A DNA stretch of 64,000 bases from Cellulophaga sp. L1A9 (GTDB taxonomy: Bacteria > Bacteroidota > Bacteroidia > Flavobacteriales > Flavobacteriaceae): assembly GCF_009797025.1 (NCBI RefSeq), contig NZ_CP047027.1, forward strand, positions 4,030,001 to 4,094,000, in the 5' to 3' direction. Positions 7,931 to 16,010 of the stretch are shown here, in pieces; position 1 is the first letter of the stretch; each line of letters begins with the position of its first letter. The notes under the pieces were generated by a model. The model ran no database searches, was not told the DNA's origin, and saw only the letters and a program-made list of their open reading frames with translations. The position numbers and the translations under genes are program-made.

Positions 7931-10708
7931 TTATAGCTTCTCTTTGAGGTATTTTGCGGTATAGGATACTTTATTCTTTGCAATTTCTTCAGGGGTACCC
8001 GCAGCAATTAGTGCTCCTCCTTTACTACCACCTTCCAATCCTAGGTCTATTATATAGTCGGCACACTTGATTAAATCAATATTATGCTCAATAACCACAA
8101 TAGAATGTCCTTTATCAATTAAGGCATTAAACGATTTTAATAATTTCTTGATATCATGAAAATGTAAACCTGTTGTAGGTTCATCAAAAATAAAGAGTGC
8201 TTTTTCTTTGGTAGTTCCTTTAACTAAGAAAGAAGCTAATTTAATTCGTTGTGCTTCTCCACCAGATAGGGTAGAAGAGGATTGCCCTAAAGTAACATAG
8301 CCTAAACCAACATCTTGTAAGGGTTTTAGTTTTCTATAGATTTTTGTTTGTTGATGTTTTTCAAAGAATGCAAGTGCATCATCAATGGTCATATTTAATA
8401 AATCATCAATATTAGCCTCTTCAAATTTTACTTCTAGAACTTCTTTCTTAAAGCGTTTTCCTTTGCAGGTTTCACATTCTAAATGAACATCAGCCATGAA
8501 CTGCATCTCTACCGTAATTTCTCCTTCGCCTTTACATTTCTCACAACGACCGCCATCTACATTAAATGAAAAATGTTTTGTTTGGTAGTTTCTAAGTTTG
8601 CTTAGTTTTTGGGCAGCATAAAGTGCACGAATATCATCATACGCCTTTATATAAGTTACCGGGTTAGAGCGAGAAGACCTACCAATAGGGTTCTGATCTA
8701 CAAACTCAACATGTTTTATTTCACTGTATTTTCCTTTAACACCAGTAAACTGACCGGCTTTTTCTCCGTAGCCGCCAATTTCTTTTAATATAATAGGATA
8801 TAATATCTTTTTAATCAATGTGCTTTTTCCACTACCAGATACTCCTGTAATTACGGTAAGCATATTTAAAGGAAAAGTAACATCTATATTTTTCAGGTTG
8901 TTTTCCCGTGCTCCTAGTATTTCAATATAGTTTTTTGAGGTTCTTCTTTTTTTAGGAACCTCTATTTCTAAAGTACCATTTAAATACCCTGCAGTAAGTG
9001 AAGATGAATTTAGGATATCTTCCATGGTACCATGGGCAACGACATGACCACCCTGCGTACCTGCTTCAGGACCTATATCAATAATTTCATCAGCGGCTTT
9101 CATGATATCTTCATCATGCTCTACGACAATCACTGTATTTCCCAAATCTCGAAGTGATTTTAGTACCTCAATTAAATTTTCAGTATCCTTAGGGTGTAGT
9201 CCAATACTAGGTTCGTCTAAAATATACATAGACCCGACCAAGCTACTTCCTAAAGAGGTTGCTAAATTAATTCGTTGGCTCTCTCCACCAGATAGGGTGT
9301 TAGATTTTCGATTTAAGGTTAAATAGGTAAGTCCTACCTTATATAAGAAGCCTAACCTACTTTTAATTTCAATTAATAAACGAGAAGCAATTTTCTTATC
9401 GGTTTCGTTTAAGCTAATCGTTTCAAAAAAAGCAATTAAATCTTCAATGGGCTGTTCTACTAAATCAGAAATAGATTTTCCGTCTACCTTAACATAGTCC
9501 GTTTCTTTTCGTAATCGTTTTCCTTTACAAGTGGTACATCTTGTTTTACCGCGATAGCGCGACAACATAACGCGATTCTGGATTTTATAACTCTTTTCCT
9601 CTAGCGCTGAAAAGAAATCACTGATTCCGGTAAAGTATTCATTACCGTCCCAAACCAGTTGTTTTTGTTCGTCTGTAAGTTGAAACCAAGGTTTGTGTAT
9701 TGGAAAATCGAATTTATAAGCGCTATTCACTAATTGATCACGATACCATCCCATACTATCTCCTCGCCACGGGAATACTCCATTTTCATAAACAGATAAA
9801 GCAGTGTTAGGTACCACTAAATCTTCATCTATACCAATGACATCTCCGTAACCTTCGCAAGTTGGGCATGCACCATAGGGATTGTTGAAGCTAAATAAGT
9901 GTACATTAGGTTCTAAGAACTTCATGCCATCTAATTCAAACTTATTACTAAAAGGGGTTTGTTCGCCAGTTGTTAAGCTCTCAATAATACAATCTCCTTT
10001 GCCTTCAAAAAAAGCAGTATCAACAGCATTTGCTAATCGATTTAAGAAATCTTCATCATCTTTCGTTATAATACGGTCTACAACTAGGCTAAACTCTTTA
10101 TCAATTTCTGTAATCGTATCATCAATACGAATTACTTCTCCCTTATATTTAATACGTGCATAACCTTGTTGTGAAAAAATCTGTAAAGATTTAAGAGCAT
10201 CTCTATCTTCTCTTATGGTGATAGGTGCTAATAAAAGGAGCTTTGTTCCTTCGGGAAAGGTTTTTACAAAATTAATAACATCTGTTACGGTATGTTTTTT
10301 TACTTCATTACCAGAAATAGGGGAGATGGTTCTTCCAATTCTCGCATATACTAGTTTTAAGTAGTCATAAATTTCTGTGGTAGTCCCAACGGTTGAACGT
10401 GGGTTTGTAGAGTTTACTTTTTGCTCAATAGCAATTGCGGGAGCTATACCTTTTATATAGTCTACTTTGGGTTTGTCTAATTTTCCTAAAAACTGACGGG
10501 CATAAGAAGAAAGACTTTCTACGTACCTACGTTGCCCTTCTGCATATAAGGTGTCAAAAGCTAAGCTAGATTTTCCTGAACCAGACAAACCAGTAACTAC
10601 AACGAGCTTATTTCTAGGGATAACAACATCTATATTTTTAAGATTGTGCAACTTGGCACCTTTGATAATTATATTTTCTTTAGGATTTACATCTAAAATG
10701 CTATTCAT
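7931..10708 (-). CDS. uvrA: Excinuclease ABC subunit UvrA
   Basis: UvrA is the damage-recognition ATPase of nucleotide excision repair; the cytoplasmic dimer loads UvrB onto lesions. The 925-residue product has the normal length. It shows two ABC modules: Walker [10 protein letters not shown] near the N-terminus and GVSGSGKST in the second half, and signatures LSGGESQRI and LSGGEAQRI. Zinc-binding pairs are CPTC/CTTC in the first half and CEKC/CETC in the second. The frame stays open upstream to a TTG at 10729, but that TTG is the end of a TAnnTTTG promoter box, so I start at the ATG at 10708. The first bases of this gene are also found, decayed, about 1.4 kb to the right, as part of a tandem duplication. 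Confidence 0.97.
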   Translation of the reverse strand: MNSILDVNPKENIIIKGAKLHNLKNIDVVIPRNKLVVVTGLSGSGKSSLAFDTLYAEGQRRYVESLSSYARQFLGKLDKPKVDYIKGIAPAIAIEQKVNSTNPRSTVGTTTEIYDYLKLVYARIGRTISPISGNEVKKHTVTDVINFVKTFPEGTKLLLLAPITIREDRDALKSLQIFSQQGYARIKYKGEVIRIDDTITEIDKEFSLVVDRIITKDDEDFLNRLANAVDTAFFEGKGDCIIESLTTGEQTPFSNKFELDGMKFLEPNVHLFSFNNPYGACPTCEGYGDVIGIDEDLVVPNTALSVYENGVFPWRGDSMGWYRDQLVNSAYKFDFPIHKPWFQLTDEQKQLVWDGNEYFTGISDFFSALEEKSYKIQNRVMLSRYRGKTRCTTCKGKRLRKETDYVKVDGKSISDLVEQPIEDLIAFFETISLNETDKKIASRLLIEIKSRLGFLYKVGLTYLTLNRKSNTLSGGESQRINLATSLGSSLVGSMYILDEPSIGLHPKDTENLIEVLKSLRDLGNTVIVVEHDEDIMKAADEIIDIGPEAGTQGGHVVAHGTMEDILNSSSLTAGYLNGTLEIEVPKKRRTSKNYIEILGARENNLKNIDVTFPLNMLTVITGVSGSGKSTLIKKILYPIILKEIGGYGEKAGQFTGVKGKYSEIKHVEFVDQNPIGRSSRSNPVTYIKAYDDIRALYAAQKLSKLRNYQTKHFSFNVDGGRCEKCKGEGEITVEMQFMADVHLECETCKGKRFKKEVLEVKFEEANIDDLLNMTIDDALAFFEKHQQTKIYRKLKPLQDVGLGYVTLGQSSSTLSGGEAQRIKLASFLVKGTTKEKALFIFDEPTTGLHFHDIKKLLKSFNALIDKGHSIVVIEHNIDLIKCADYIIDLGLEGGSKGGALIAAGTPEEIAKNKVSYTAKYLKEKL

Positions 10709-10726
10709 ACATGTATTTATAAAGCA

Positions 10727-10734
10727 CAAAGATA
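10727..10734 (-). promoter_or_regulatory. -7 promoter box TATCTTTG of uvrA
   Basis: Read on the minus strand this is TATCTTTG, a perfect TAnnTTTG -7 element, 18 bases before the uvrA ATG at 10708. It overlaps the alternative TTG start and so rules that start out. The -33 TTG is not at ideal spacing. Confidence 0.45.
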
Positions 10735-10826
10735 CAATATGAGCACTTCAATACCCACAATACACGTTTTAACATCGGAAATATTGCATGTCACAACAAT
10801 TTTTTTTTAAAAGTGAACTGTTCCTA

Positions 10827-10834
10827 TATATTTG
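10827..10834 (+). promoter_or_regulatory. -7 promoter box TATATTTG, sigma copy 1
   Basis: A perfect TAnnTTTG box that is kept in the same place in the second copy (12245-12252) although the surrounding leader has diverged. This supports it as the real promoter. It implies a leader of about 125 bases before the ATG at 10968. Confidence 0.5.
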
Positions 10835-10967
10835 ACATGTAATTAATAATCAACAGCTCACAAAGCAAAATTATTCTTTATACATTTTTACACAGTATTG
10901 CACATAAAAAGTTCACATCCGTAAGAAGAAGTGACTCCCTAAGTTTAACCAAAAAAAAGTAATTTGT

Positions 10968-11549
10968 ATGGAACTACAGATTGAAGATTCAGTTTTAGTA
11001 AAAAGTTATATCAACGGAGAAGAAAAAGCTCTAGAGATTTTAATTAACCGCCACAACCAAAGAATTTCTAGTTTTATTTATTCTAAAGTATTGGATAGAG
11101 ATATTACAGAAGATATCTTTCAAGATACTTTTATTAAAGTAATTAAAACACTTAGAAAAGGATCTTATAGTGAAGAAGGTAAATTTTTACCTTGGGTAAT
11201 GCGTATTGCACATAACCTTGTTATAGATCATTTTAGAAAAAACAAAAGAATGCCAATGTTTGAAGGCAGCGATGATTTTAATATCTTTTCTGTAATTGGT
11301 GATGATCAATTGAATGTTGAAAAGCAGTTAATTAAAGATCAGATTGACAATGACTTAAATCTTTTAATAGAGGAATTGCCAGAGGATCAAAAAGAAGTTT
11401 TGATGATGCGTATCTATAAGGATATGAGTTTCAAAGAAATATCTGAGAATACAGGTGTCAGTATCAATACGGCTTTAGGTAGAATGCGATATGCTTTAAT
11501 TAACCTTAGAAAGGTAATTGAAAAGAATAATATTGTCTTAACCAATTAA
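10968..11549 (+). CDS. ECF-type RNA polymerase sigma factor, copy 1
   Basis: A 193-residue sigma-70 family factor of the small ECF type. Region 2 covers roughly residues 10-95 (DRDITEDIFQDTFIKVIKTL; PWVMRIAHNLVIDHFRKNKR). Region 4 covers about 125-185, with the helix-turn-helix LPEDQKEVLMMRIYKDMSFKEIS and INTALGRMRYALINLRK. No anti-sigma factor gene is adjacent. The closest neighbour downstream is a 47-codon gene. A second copy at 12382 differs in only five residues (E6D, K12R, S13N, I24V and one N-to-S near residue 127). Single-copy homologues with the same small downstream gene are familiar in Flavobacteriaceae. The target regulon is unknown. Confidence 0.93.
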   Translation: MELQIEDSVLVKSYINGEEKALEILINRHNQRISSFIYSKVLDRDITEDIFQDTFIKVIKTLRKGSYSEEGKFLPWVMRIAHNLVIDHFRKNKRMPMFEGSDDFNIFSVIGDDQLNVEKQLIKDQIDNDLNLLIEELPEDQKEVLMMRIYKDMSFKEISENTGVSINTALGRMRYALINLRKVIEKNNIVLTN

Positions 11550-11619
11550 TTTAGGTTGGACCTAACCAAACAATAATTCCGTTTTAGTAGCGTTATCTTA
11601 TCATAACAATACTGTAAAA

Positions 11620-11763
11620 ATGGGAAAAATATATTCTAATGATCAAAATGTCAGCAGGCCTAGAAAAGCTTGCCCGGCAACTGTAGAGTTCCTTATTAAT
11701 TATTCAAAATCATTACATATTATTACTTATAATACTATTAAGTTTGAAAATAATTTAAATTAA
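11620..11763 (+). CDS. Sigma-linked micro-protein, copy 1 (47 aa)
   Basis: A short frame 70 bases after the sigma gene, with ATG start and TAA stop inside a terminator stem. The product keeps the pattern KIYS..QN, KACP.T..FL..YSKSL.IITY and FENNLN with the equivalent gene after sigma copy 2 (about 30 of 48 positions identical). Most base changes between the copies preserve the frame, apart from one whole-codon insertion, which supports real coding. I recall similar 45-50 residue proteins after this sigma gene in other flavobacteria. No known domain; the single Cys (KACP) is conserved. A role as sigma partner is only suggested by position. Confidence 0.7.
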   Translation: MGKIYSNDQNVSRPRKACPATVEFLINYSKSLHIITYNTIKFENNLN

Positions 11764-11790
11764 AAAGAGCCGCAATTAGCGGCTCTTTTT
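11762..11790. terminator. Terminator of sigma copy 1 unit
   Basis: Arms AAAAAGAGCCGC and GCGGCTCTTTTT with an AATTA loop and a T run. The same GCCGC-AATTA-GCGGC core forms the terminator of the second copy at 13178-13220. Confidence 0.85.
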
Positions 11791-11905
11791 AATTTAAAAC
11801 AATCTTCTATTAGGAATTCTCTGCATATAGGTTTTAAATGCTACGCACAATACCTGAGCATTGCTTCTTGCCCATTAATGAACACCAATTATTTAAGTCA
11901 GAATT
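11791..11905 (-). pseudogene. Decayed 3' end of nth (duplication remnant)
   Basis: Directly after the copy A terminator, where copy B has the 3' end of nth, the minus strand keeps scraps of that gene. For example TCTGCATATAGGTTTTA at 11820-11836 faces TCTGCCTATAGTTTTA at 13244-13259, and similar short matches run toward 11905. The frame is destroyed. This is what a tandem duplication that took in the end of nth would leave behind. The alignment was made by eye. Confidence 0.6.
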
Positions 11906-12082
11906 ATTTTTGAAGGTATATTATGTAGCTTCATTACCTAGATATTTTTTTCATTTGTATATTTTTAAGAAAATATTAGATAATGGTCTAAAGTGATGAA
12001 ATCGCTTATGGTAAGTTCTAATCATCATAAAATCATTATATTAGCTGTTTGGGAGGTATGAGAGCAGTGATAAATTATTTAA
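11906..12082. other. Junction spacer between duplication copies
   Basis: AT-rich sequence without a convincing gene, RNA or repeat. By position it should contain the duplication joint: decayed nth sequence on the left and decayed uvrA sequence on the right. Matches to uvrA become uncertain left of about 12083. Confidence 0.4.
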
Positions 12083-12129
12083 ATAATTATATTTATTTTA
12101 AGAATTACATCTAAAGCACTCATTATACT
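12083..12129 (-). pseudogene. Decayed 5' end of uvrA (duplication remnant)
   Basis: 12083-12115 matches the uvrA start region 10665-10697 at 29 of 33 bases. The homology continues through the position of the start codon, where CAT on the plus strand at 10706-10708 has become TAT, so the copy has no start. It then runs into the shared leader beginning ATATGAGCACTTCAATACC. Only the first codons of uvrA are represented. Confidence 0.7.
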
Positions 12130-12244
12130 CGTATCTATAACGCAGAATACTAAAATATGAGCACTTCAATACCTACAATACACGTTTTAACATCGAAAAT
12201 ATTGCATATCACAACAAACTTTTTTTAAAAGTGACCTTTTTCTC

Positions 12245-12252
12245 TATATTTG
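12245..12252 (+). promoter_or_regulatory. -7 promoter box TATATTTG, sigma copy 2
   Basis: Same box and context as in copy A (10827-10834), 129 bases before the ATG at 12382. Confidence 0.5.
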
Positions 12253-12381
12253 ATATGTAATAAAAAACCAGTAGCCTATAAAGCAAAATTACTTTTTTAA
12301 AAATTTAAGCACACAAAAAGAAAGTTCATGTCCATAACAGGAGGTGGATCCCTAATGTTAACCAAAAAAAAAGTAATTTGT

Positions 12382-12963
12382 ATGGAACTACAGATTGATG
12401 ACTCAGTATTAGTAAGAAATTATATCAACGGAGAAGAGAAAGCTCTAGAGGTTTTAATCAACCGCCACAACCAGAGAATTTCTAGCTTTATTTATTCTAA
12501 AGTATTAGATAGAGATATTACAGAAGATATCTTTCAAGATACTTTTATTAAAGTCATTAAAACGCTTAGAAAAGGATCTTATAGTGAAGAAGGTAAATTT
12601 TTACCTTGGGTAATGCGAATTGCACATAACCTAGTTATAGATCATTTTAGAAAAAACAAAAGAATGCCAATGTTTGAAGGCAGTGATGATTTTAATATCT
12701 TTTCTGTAATTGGTGATGATCAATTGAATGTTGAAAAGCAGTTGATTAAAGACCAGATTGACAGTGACTTAAATCTTTTAATAGAGGAATTGCCAGAGGA
12801 TCAAAAAGAAGTTTTGATGATGCGTATCTATAAGGATATGAGTTTCAAAGAAATATCTGAGAATACAGGTGTTAGTATTAATACGGCTTTAGGTAGAATG
12901 CGATATGCTTTAATTAACCTTAGAAAGGTAATTGAAAAGAACAATATCGTTTTAACGAATTAA
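12382..12963 (+). CDS. ECF-type RNA polymerase sigma factor, copy 2
   Basis: A 193-residue paralogue of the factor at 10968, identical in 188 positions, including all of the region 4 helix-turn-helix. The open frame reaches back to 12328, but the added residues (MSITGGGSLMLTKKKVIC) correspond to non-coding leader in copy A. The start is therefore the ATG at 12382, giving MELQIDDSVLVRNY. Unlike the leaders and micro-genes, the two sigma frames are nearly identical even at silent sites, which points to gene conversion or very tight constraint. It is followed by its own micro-gene and terminator. Whether the two factors differ in promoter choice is unknown; none of the five changes falls in region 4. 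Confidence 0.93.
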   Translation: MELQIDDSVLVRNYINGEEKALEVLINRHNQRISSFIYSKVLDRDITEDIFQDTFIKVIKTLRKGSYSEEGKFLPWVMRIAHNLVIDHFRKNKRMPMFEGSDDFNIFSVIGDDQLNVEKQLIKDQIDSDLNLLIEELPEDQKEVLMMRIYKDMSFKEISENTGVSINTALGRMRYALINLRKVIEKNNIVLTN

Positions 12964-13033
12964 TTGGCAATACACCGAACCAAACAATAATTCCGTTTTA
13001 GTAGCGTTATCTTAACATAACAATACTGAAAAT

Positions 13034-13180
13034 ATGGAAAAAATTTACTCTGAGAATCAAAATACGTGCGAGCTTGCAAAAGCTTGTCCAGAAACTATAC
13101 AGTTCCTGATGAGTTATTCCAAATCTTTAGATATTATTACGTATAAAAATAATATTCAGTTCGAGAATAACTTAAACTAA
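13034..13180 (+). CDS. Sigma-linked micro-protein, copy 2 (48 aa)
   Basis: Counterpart of the gene at 11620, 70 bases after sigma copy 2. It keeps MxKIYS, KACP, FL, YSKSL, IITY and FENNLN but differs at about 17 positions plus one inserted residue. Divergence is therefore far higher than in the adjacent sigma gene. The stop TAA is the first base pair region of a 19-bp terminator stem. No recognised domain and no signal peptide. Confidence 0.7.
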   Translation: MEKIYSENQNTCELAKACPETIQFLMSYSKSLDIITYKNNIQFENNLN

Positions 13181-13220
13181 AACTAAAAAAAGCCGCAATT
13201 AGCGGCTTTTTTTAGTTTTA
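13178..13220. terminator. 19-bp bidirectional terminator shared by sigma unit 2 and nth
   Basis: A perfect stem of 19 base pairs (left arm 13178-13196, right arm 13202-13220) around an AATTA loop, with A and T runs that serve both directions. The left arm includes the stop codon of micro-gene 2. The loop and right arm encode the stop and last residues (KTKKSR region) of nth on the other strand. Confidence 0.85.
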
Positions 13221-13861
13221 TAATAGGCCTCTAACACTGTTTTTCTGCCTATAGTTTTAGTAATAATATCCTCTTCCAAATTCCAGCCTCTTGCAGGCGA
13301 ATATTCACGTCCGTACCATATAATTTGCAGATGTAAATCGTTCCAAATTTCTTTTGGAAATAAACGTTTTGCATCTTTTTCTGTTTGAACTACATTTTTT
13401 CCATTGGTAAAGCCCCAGCGATACATTAATCTATGAATATGGGTGTCTACAGGAAATGCAGGAATCCCGAATGCTTGAGAAACGACAACGCTCGCTGTTT
13501 TATGACCCACCGCAGGGAATTCTTCTAGCAATTCCAATTCTTGAGGAACAATACCATTATATTTATCAACCAACATTTGTGATAATCCGTGAATCCCTTT
13601 TGCCTTCATAGGAGATAGACCAACAGGACGAATAATAGCACGTATTTCTTCAACCGTAAGTTTAATCATATCGTAGGGGTTGTCTGCTTTCGCAAATAAC
13701 AAAGGGGTAATTTGGTTGACTCTAACATCAGTACATTGTGCAGACATAAGTACTGCAATGAGTAAGGTATAGGGATCTTTATGATCTAGTGGAACAGGTA
13801 TTGTTGGGTATAATTCTTTGAGTTTCTCAATGGTAAAGTCTATTTTTTCTGATTTTGTCAT
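13199..13861 (-). CDS. nth: Endonuclease III (Nth), iron-sulfur cysteines absent
   Basis: A 220-residue HhH-GPD DNA glycosylase/AP lyase for oxidised pyrimidines in base excision repair. The helix-hairpin-helix with catalytic Lys (EFPAVGHKTASVV) and the catalytic Asp (FPVDTHIHRL) are present. The classical C-terminal C-x6-C-x2-C-x5-C iron-sulfur loop is missing: that region reads WYGREYSPARGWNLEEDII and the only cysteine in the protein is near residue 43. I believe this is usual for the flavobacterial branch. The last codons lie within a terminator hairpin shared with the convergent sigma unit. A decayed copy of the 3' end lies at 11791-11905. Confidence 0.93.
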   Translation of the reverse strand: MTKSEKIDFTIEKLKELYPTIPVPLDHKDPYTLLIAVLMSAQCTDVRVNQITPLLFAKADNPYDMIKLTVEEIRAIIRPVGLSPMKAKGIHGLSQMLVDKYNGIVPQELELLEEFPAVGHKTASVVVSQAFGIPAFPVDTHIHRLMYRWGFTNGKNVVQTEKDAKRLFPKEIWNDLHLQIIWYGREYSPARGWNLEEDIITKTIGRKTVLEAYYKTKKSR

Positions 13862-13965
13862 TAGAATAGGTTATAAATCTATATATAAAAGGAATTGCGA
13901 ATTACTGGCGCTGAAAATTTGTAATTCGTATTTTTACAAAGAACGAATTTAATTAAAAAAAAGCT

Positions 13966-14418
13966 ATGCAAACTTTAAAAATAGGAGATAAGGTTCCTTC
14001 ATTTTCTGTGAATGATCAAGATGGGAATATCATAAACCTTTCTGATTACTCGGGTAAAAAATTAATTGTATTTTTTTATCCTAAAGCTAGTACGCCAGGA
14101 TGTACAGCCGAAGCTTGTAATTTACGGGATAATTATACCGAATTAAAGTCACAAGGATATGAGTTGTTAGGAGTAAGTGCCGATTCAGAAAAAAGACAAG
14201 CTAATTTTAAAAATAAATATGAATTCCCTTTTCCTTTGTTAGCAGACGAAGACCATACTGTAATTAATGCTTTTGGGGTTTGGGGTCCTAAAAAATTTAT
14301 GGGAAAAACGTATGATGGTATTCATCGTATGACTTTTGTAGTAGACGAAAACGGTGTGGTATCAAATGTTATTGAAAAAGTAAAAACTAAAGATCACGCA
14401 GCACAATTATTAGCCTAA
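13966..14418 (+). CDS. bcp: Thioredoxin-dependent thiol peroxidase (Bcp/PrxQ)
   Basis: A 150-residue atypical 2-Cys peroxiredoxin that reduces H2O2 and organic peroxides in the cytoplasm using thioredoxin. The active-site stretch YPKASTPGCTAEACNLRD has the peroxidatic Cys46 and the resolving Cys51 five residues later, the PrxQ arrangement. Length is normal. It is divergent from nth with about 100 bases between, so the pair places DNA repair and peroxide defence side by side. A near-perfect hairpin terminator follows. Confidence 0.95.
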   Translation: MQTLKIGDKVPSFSVNDQDGNIINLSDYSGKKLIVFFYPKASTPGCTAEACNLRDNYTELKSQGYELLGVSADSEKRQANFKNKYEFPFPLLADEDHTVINAFGVWGPKKFMGKTYDGIHRMTFVVDENGVVSNVIEKVKTKDHAAQLLA

Positions 14419-14420
14419 AT

Positions 14421-14454
14421 AAGAAGCCCTGATTCAATTGAATCAGGGCTTCTT
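14421..14454. terminator. Bidirectional terminator
   Basis: A perfect 34-base palindrome with arms AAGAAGCCCTGATTCAA and its complement, followed by T's. It is placed between the convergent bcp and the 14461-15924 gene. Confidence 0.85.
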
Positions 14455-14460
14455 TTACTC

Positions 14461-15924
14461 CTATACTTCGTTCTCTTTTTCAGCGTCGATTTTTTTTCGC
14501 TTAAATAAACTTCTTTTTTTGATTATTTCGGCAATACCTTCAGGCAATACTTCTTCCCAGCCTTCTTCATTATTGATAATTTTCTTTAGAACATCTCTAG
14601 AGAAAATATGTAAAATATCAGGATCGTAGTCAATAATATCCATCACTTTACCATTGTATTTAAAGAATTTATATAATTCTTTCATACGCGGGTGTACCTT
14701 AACATTATTACTGGTCATGATTTGTCCCGTTTCTTCATTTTTCATTGGGTACAAGTACACCTTTAAATCTTTAAAGAATAATTTACCAAAAGCCTCTAGA
14801 ATACCACCACTTAAATGACGGTAGTATTTTTCATCGAAAATATCCACGAGGTTATTTACCCCCATGGTTAAACCAATTTTCGCCTTCGTATAATTATTAA
14901 AGTATTCTACTAATTTAAAGTACTCTTGAAACTTAGAAATCATTACGGTATGACCAAGAGAACATAAAAGTTCTGCCCTGTCCATAAAATCTTGTTCATC
15001 TATCTCTCCTGAAGCTTTTAGGTTAGATAAAGTAATTTCAAAAATTACAATAGTATTTTTTTCTTCAACACTCGTCTCTCTAATAAAAATATCATGAGAC
15101 TTCTTGAGCATATCCATATTTACCTTAGTCACAGGTCTAAAGCTACCCCGTAAGGCAAGAATGTTTTTCTTATATAAAACAGCAGCGGGTAATAAATTAT
15201 TCCCGTCAGGACCGAACATTACGGCGTCGGTCATATCATTTTTAATAAGCTGCAAACTCATTAAACGGTTGTCTACATTTTTAAAATTAGGACCAGAGAA
15301 ATTGATCATATCAACTTCTAACGTATCCTTATCTAAATGGTCGTATAAATATTTAAGAATTTTTCTAGGCTGATCATGCTTGTAAAAAGCACCATAAATA
15401 AGATTTACACCCAGAATTCCAAGAGTTTCTTGTTGTAAACGAGCTTCATTTTGTTTAAAACGAACATGAATTATGATCTCATCATATTCTTTTTGAGTAG
15501 GATCTAACTGATATCTAATTCCTAGCCATCCGTGACCTTTATATCTTTTAGAGAAATCAATGGTTGCGACAGTATTTGCATAAGAGAAAAATAAACGCTC
15601 TGGATGTTTTTTTCGGCTAATACGATCTTCCATGTTCATCATCTCGTGAGTCAACATTTTTTTCAATCGTGATTGCGTAACGTAACGTCCGTCTTCTTCT
15701 ATGCCATAAATAGCATCACTAAAATCTTTATCATATGCACTCATTGCTTTTGCAATGGTGCCAGAGGCTCCACCAGATCTAAAAAAATGTCCAGACGTTT
15801 CTTGGCCAGCACCAATTTCTGAAAATGTTCCGTAAATATCAGGGTTGAGATTTATACGAAGCGTTTTAGATTTTATTGAGGGGATATTTTCAAATGCAGT
15901 ATCCTTTCTTAAAACAGAAGTCAT
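14461..15924 (-). CDS. Conserved Bacteroidota protein of unknown function
   Basis: A 487-residue soluble protein with no signal peptide or membrane helix. I recognise it as a widely conserved protein in this phylum, with invariant-looking blocks such as YGTFSEIGAGQETSGHFF, GGASGTIAKAMSAYDKDFSDAIYG, FSGPNFKNVDNRLMS and GVNNLVDIFDEKYYRHLSGG. Databases label such proteins inconsistently (for example as a nicotinate-nucleotide adenylyltransferase or TonB receptor). I see neither an H-x-G-H nucleotidyltransferase motif nor a beta-barrel, so I treat it as unknown. A TAACTTTG box lies upstream and a bidirectional terminator lies downstream, so it is a single-gene unit. Confidence 0.75.
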   Translation of the reverse strand: MTSVLRKDTAFENIPSIKSKTLRINLNPDIYGTFSEIGAGQETSGHFFRSGGASGTIAKAMSAYDKDFSDAIYGIEEDGRYVTQSRLKKMLTHEMMNMEDRISRKKHPERLFFSYANTVATIDFSKRYKGHGWLGIRYQLDPTQKEYDEIIIHVRFKQNEARLQQETLGILGVNLIYGAFYKHDQPRKILKYLYDHLDKDTLEVDMINFSGPNFKNVDNRLMSLQLIKNDMTDAVMFGPDGNNLLPAAVLYKKNILALRGSFRPVTKVNMDMLKKSHDIFIRETSVEEKNTIVIFEITLSNLKASGEIDEQDFMDRAELLCSLGHTVMISKFQEYFKLVEYFNNYTKAKIGLTMGVNNLVDIFDEKYYRHLSGGILEAFGKLFFKDLKVYLYPMKNEETGQIMTSNNVKVHPRMKELYKFFKYNGKVMDIIDYDPDILHIFSRDVLKKIINNEEGWEEVLPEGIAEIIKKRSLFKRKKIDAEKENEV

Positions 15925-15943
15925 GTTATTTATTTGTTTGCAA

Positions 15944-15951
15944 CAAAGTTA
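15944..15951 (-). promoter_or_regulatory. -7 promoter box TAACTTTG
   Basis: A TAnnTTTG match on the minus strand, 19 bases before the ATG at 15924. Confidence 0.4.
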
Positions 15952-15985
15952 ACAAGATTGGTCAATCTACTAAATAAATATGTTA

Positions 15986-15993
15986 TAAATTTG
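15986..15993 (+). promoter_or_regulatory. -7 promoter box TAAATTTG
   Basis: A TAnnTTTG match ending 17 bases before the GTG at 16011. It supports a short leader and the GTG start of the MBL hydrolase. Confidence 0.4.
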
Positions 15994-16010
15994 GATAAAA
16001 TAGACAATCG

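Larger units (their letters stand above)
10665..11905. repeat. Tandem duplication, copy A
   Basis: Left copy of a segment present again at about 12083-13330, offset 1414-1424 bases. It runs from the first codons of uvrA through the leader, a sigma factor gene, a micro-gene and a terminator into a decayed copy of the nth 3' end. The match in the uvrA-head part is 29 of 33 bases (10665-10697 against 12083-12115). The outer borders are approximate because the flanks have diverged. Confidence 0.8.
12083..13330. repeat. Tandem duplication, copy B
   Basis: Right copy of the segment described at 10665-11905. It contains a broken uvrA head, leader and promoter, sigma copy 2, micro-gene 2, a terminator and the intact 3' part of nth. 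The right border inside nth cannot be fixed by eye. Confidence 0.78.

Noticed and set aside
10709..10729. Seven-codon upstream extension of uvrA from a TTG
   Set aside because: The TTG is part of a TATCTTTG promoter box and the ATG at 10708 fits the family start.
12328..12381. 18-codon N-terminal extension of sigma copy 2
   Set aside because: The same stretch in copy A is untranslated leader; the paralogue begins at the equivalent ATG (10968).
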